Assembly: GCA_029256485.1 (NCBI GenBank)
Contig: JAQSXU010000217.1
Location: forward strand, 1 to 6,005
Direction: 5' to 3'
Source of the DNA: Clostridiaceae bacterium
GTDB lineage: Bacteria; Bacillota_A; Clostridia; Clostridiales; Clostridiaceae
Length of the DNA stretch: 6,005 nt
The notes beneath the pieces are model-generated. The model was not told the origin of the DNA and made no database searches. It saw only the letters and a list, made by a program, of their open reading frames with translations. Shown here piece after piece: positions 5,944 through 6,005 of the stretch. Numbering within the stretch: position 1 is the first letter of the stretch; every line of letters begins with the position of its first letter. A program made the translations under genes and the position numbers.

Positions 5944-6005
5944 CATTAAAAGCCTATGCTGAAGGATACGGCATTGAAGGAATTCCATTTTTTATTAACA
6001 TTCAT
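5853..6005 (+). pseudogene. Continuation of the GH35 gene in the -1 frame (runs off right edge)
   Basis: Reading from AAA at 5853 gives 51 codons, open to the window end: KFRSPEESYSVPFHF, then DFGRFMRKYYSEYLLTLKAY, then GIEGIPFFINIH. The 'F..yYaEYl.tLk.ya...GI..iPF..NIHg' pattern is what follows the acid/base motif in GH35 proteins of this type, so this is the real downstream part of the gene at 5323. Restoring one base, for example a fourth A in 5853-5855, would join the frames as ...MLNWVKFRSPEE. As written, the enzyme needs a frameshift to be made in full. Confidence 0.8.

Noticed and set aside
1..6005. CRISPR array, tRNA or rRNA gene, insertion sequence or transposase
   Set aside because: No regularly spaced repeats, cloverleaf-like segments, transposase motifs or terminal inverted repeats flanking a gene were seen in either strand.

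Overview
The window is AT-rich and Gram-positive in style. Ribosome binding sites are purine-rich and near consensus, promoters have TTGACA/TATAAT boxes, one gene encodes a lipobox-bearing binding lipoprotein, and the permeases resemble the Bacillus LplB/LplC type. This suggests a low-GC Firmicute, most likely a clostridial or Lachnospiraceae-type gut or soil anaerobe. That placement is inferred from style and has not been tested by any search.

Layout. At the left edge (1-84, minus strand) is the N-terminus of an unidentified gene that runs out of the window. Positions 85-476 hold no complete gene: there is a short open frame that looks like the tail of an old gene, a GC-rich nested hairpin block (291-389) ending in a T-run, a second hairpin (391-417), and the intrinsic terminator of the next gene (423-467). 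A LacI-family regulator follows (477-1379, minus). Next comes a sugar ABC importer operon read leftwards: permease LplB type (4058-4993), permease LplC type (3150-4046), then the binding lipoprotein (1511-3094). A divergent control region (4994-5322) separates this operon from a rightward family 35 glycoside hydrolase (beta-galactosidase type) starting at 5323, which continues past the right edge.

How it works together. The importer would bring in a galactose-containing oligosaccharide and the GH35 enzyme would cleave it inside the cell (no signal peptide is visible). No ATPase gene is present; importers of this type usually borrow a shared MsmX-like ATPase encoded elsewhere. The divergent region has two near-consensus promoters facing away from each other. 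Each has a LacI/CcpA-type operator (TG..A.CG.TT..CA pattern) about 20-35 bases downstream of the predicted start, consistent with joint repression by the local LacI-type protein, CcpA, or both.

Two lesions stand out. The regulator lacks roughly 35-40 residues in the C-terminal half of its effector-binding domain, in frame. The GH35 gene shifts to the -1 frame at about 5853, exactly at an A AAT TTC heptamer, after which homologous-looking sequence continues to the window edge. Otherwise this is an ordinary carbohydrate-use locus, and I see no convincing new defence or mobile system in it.
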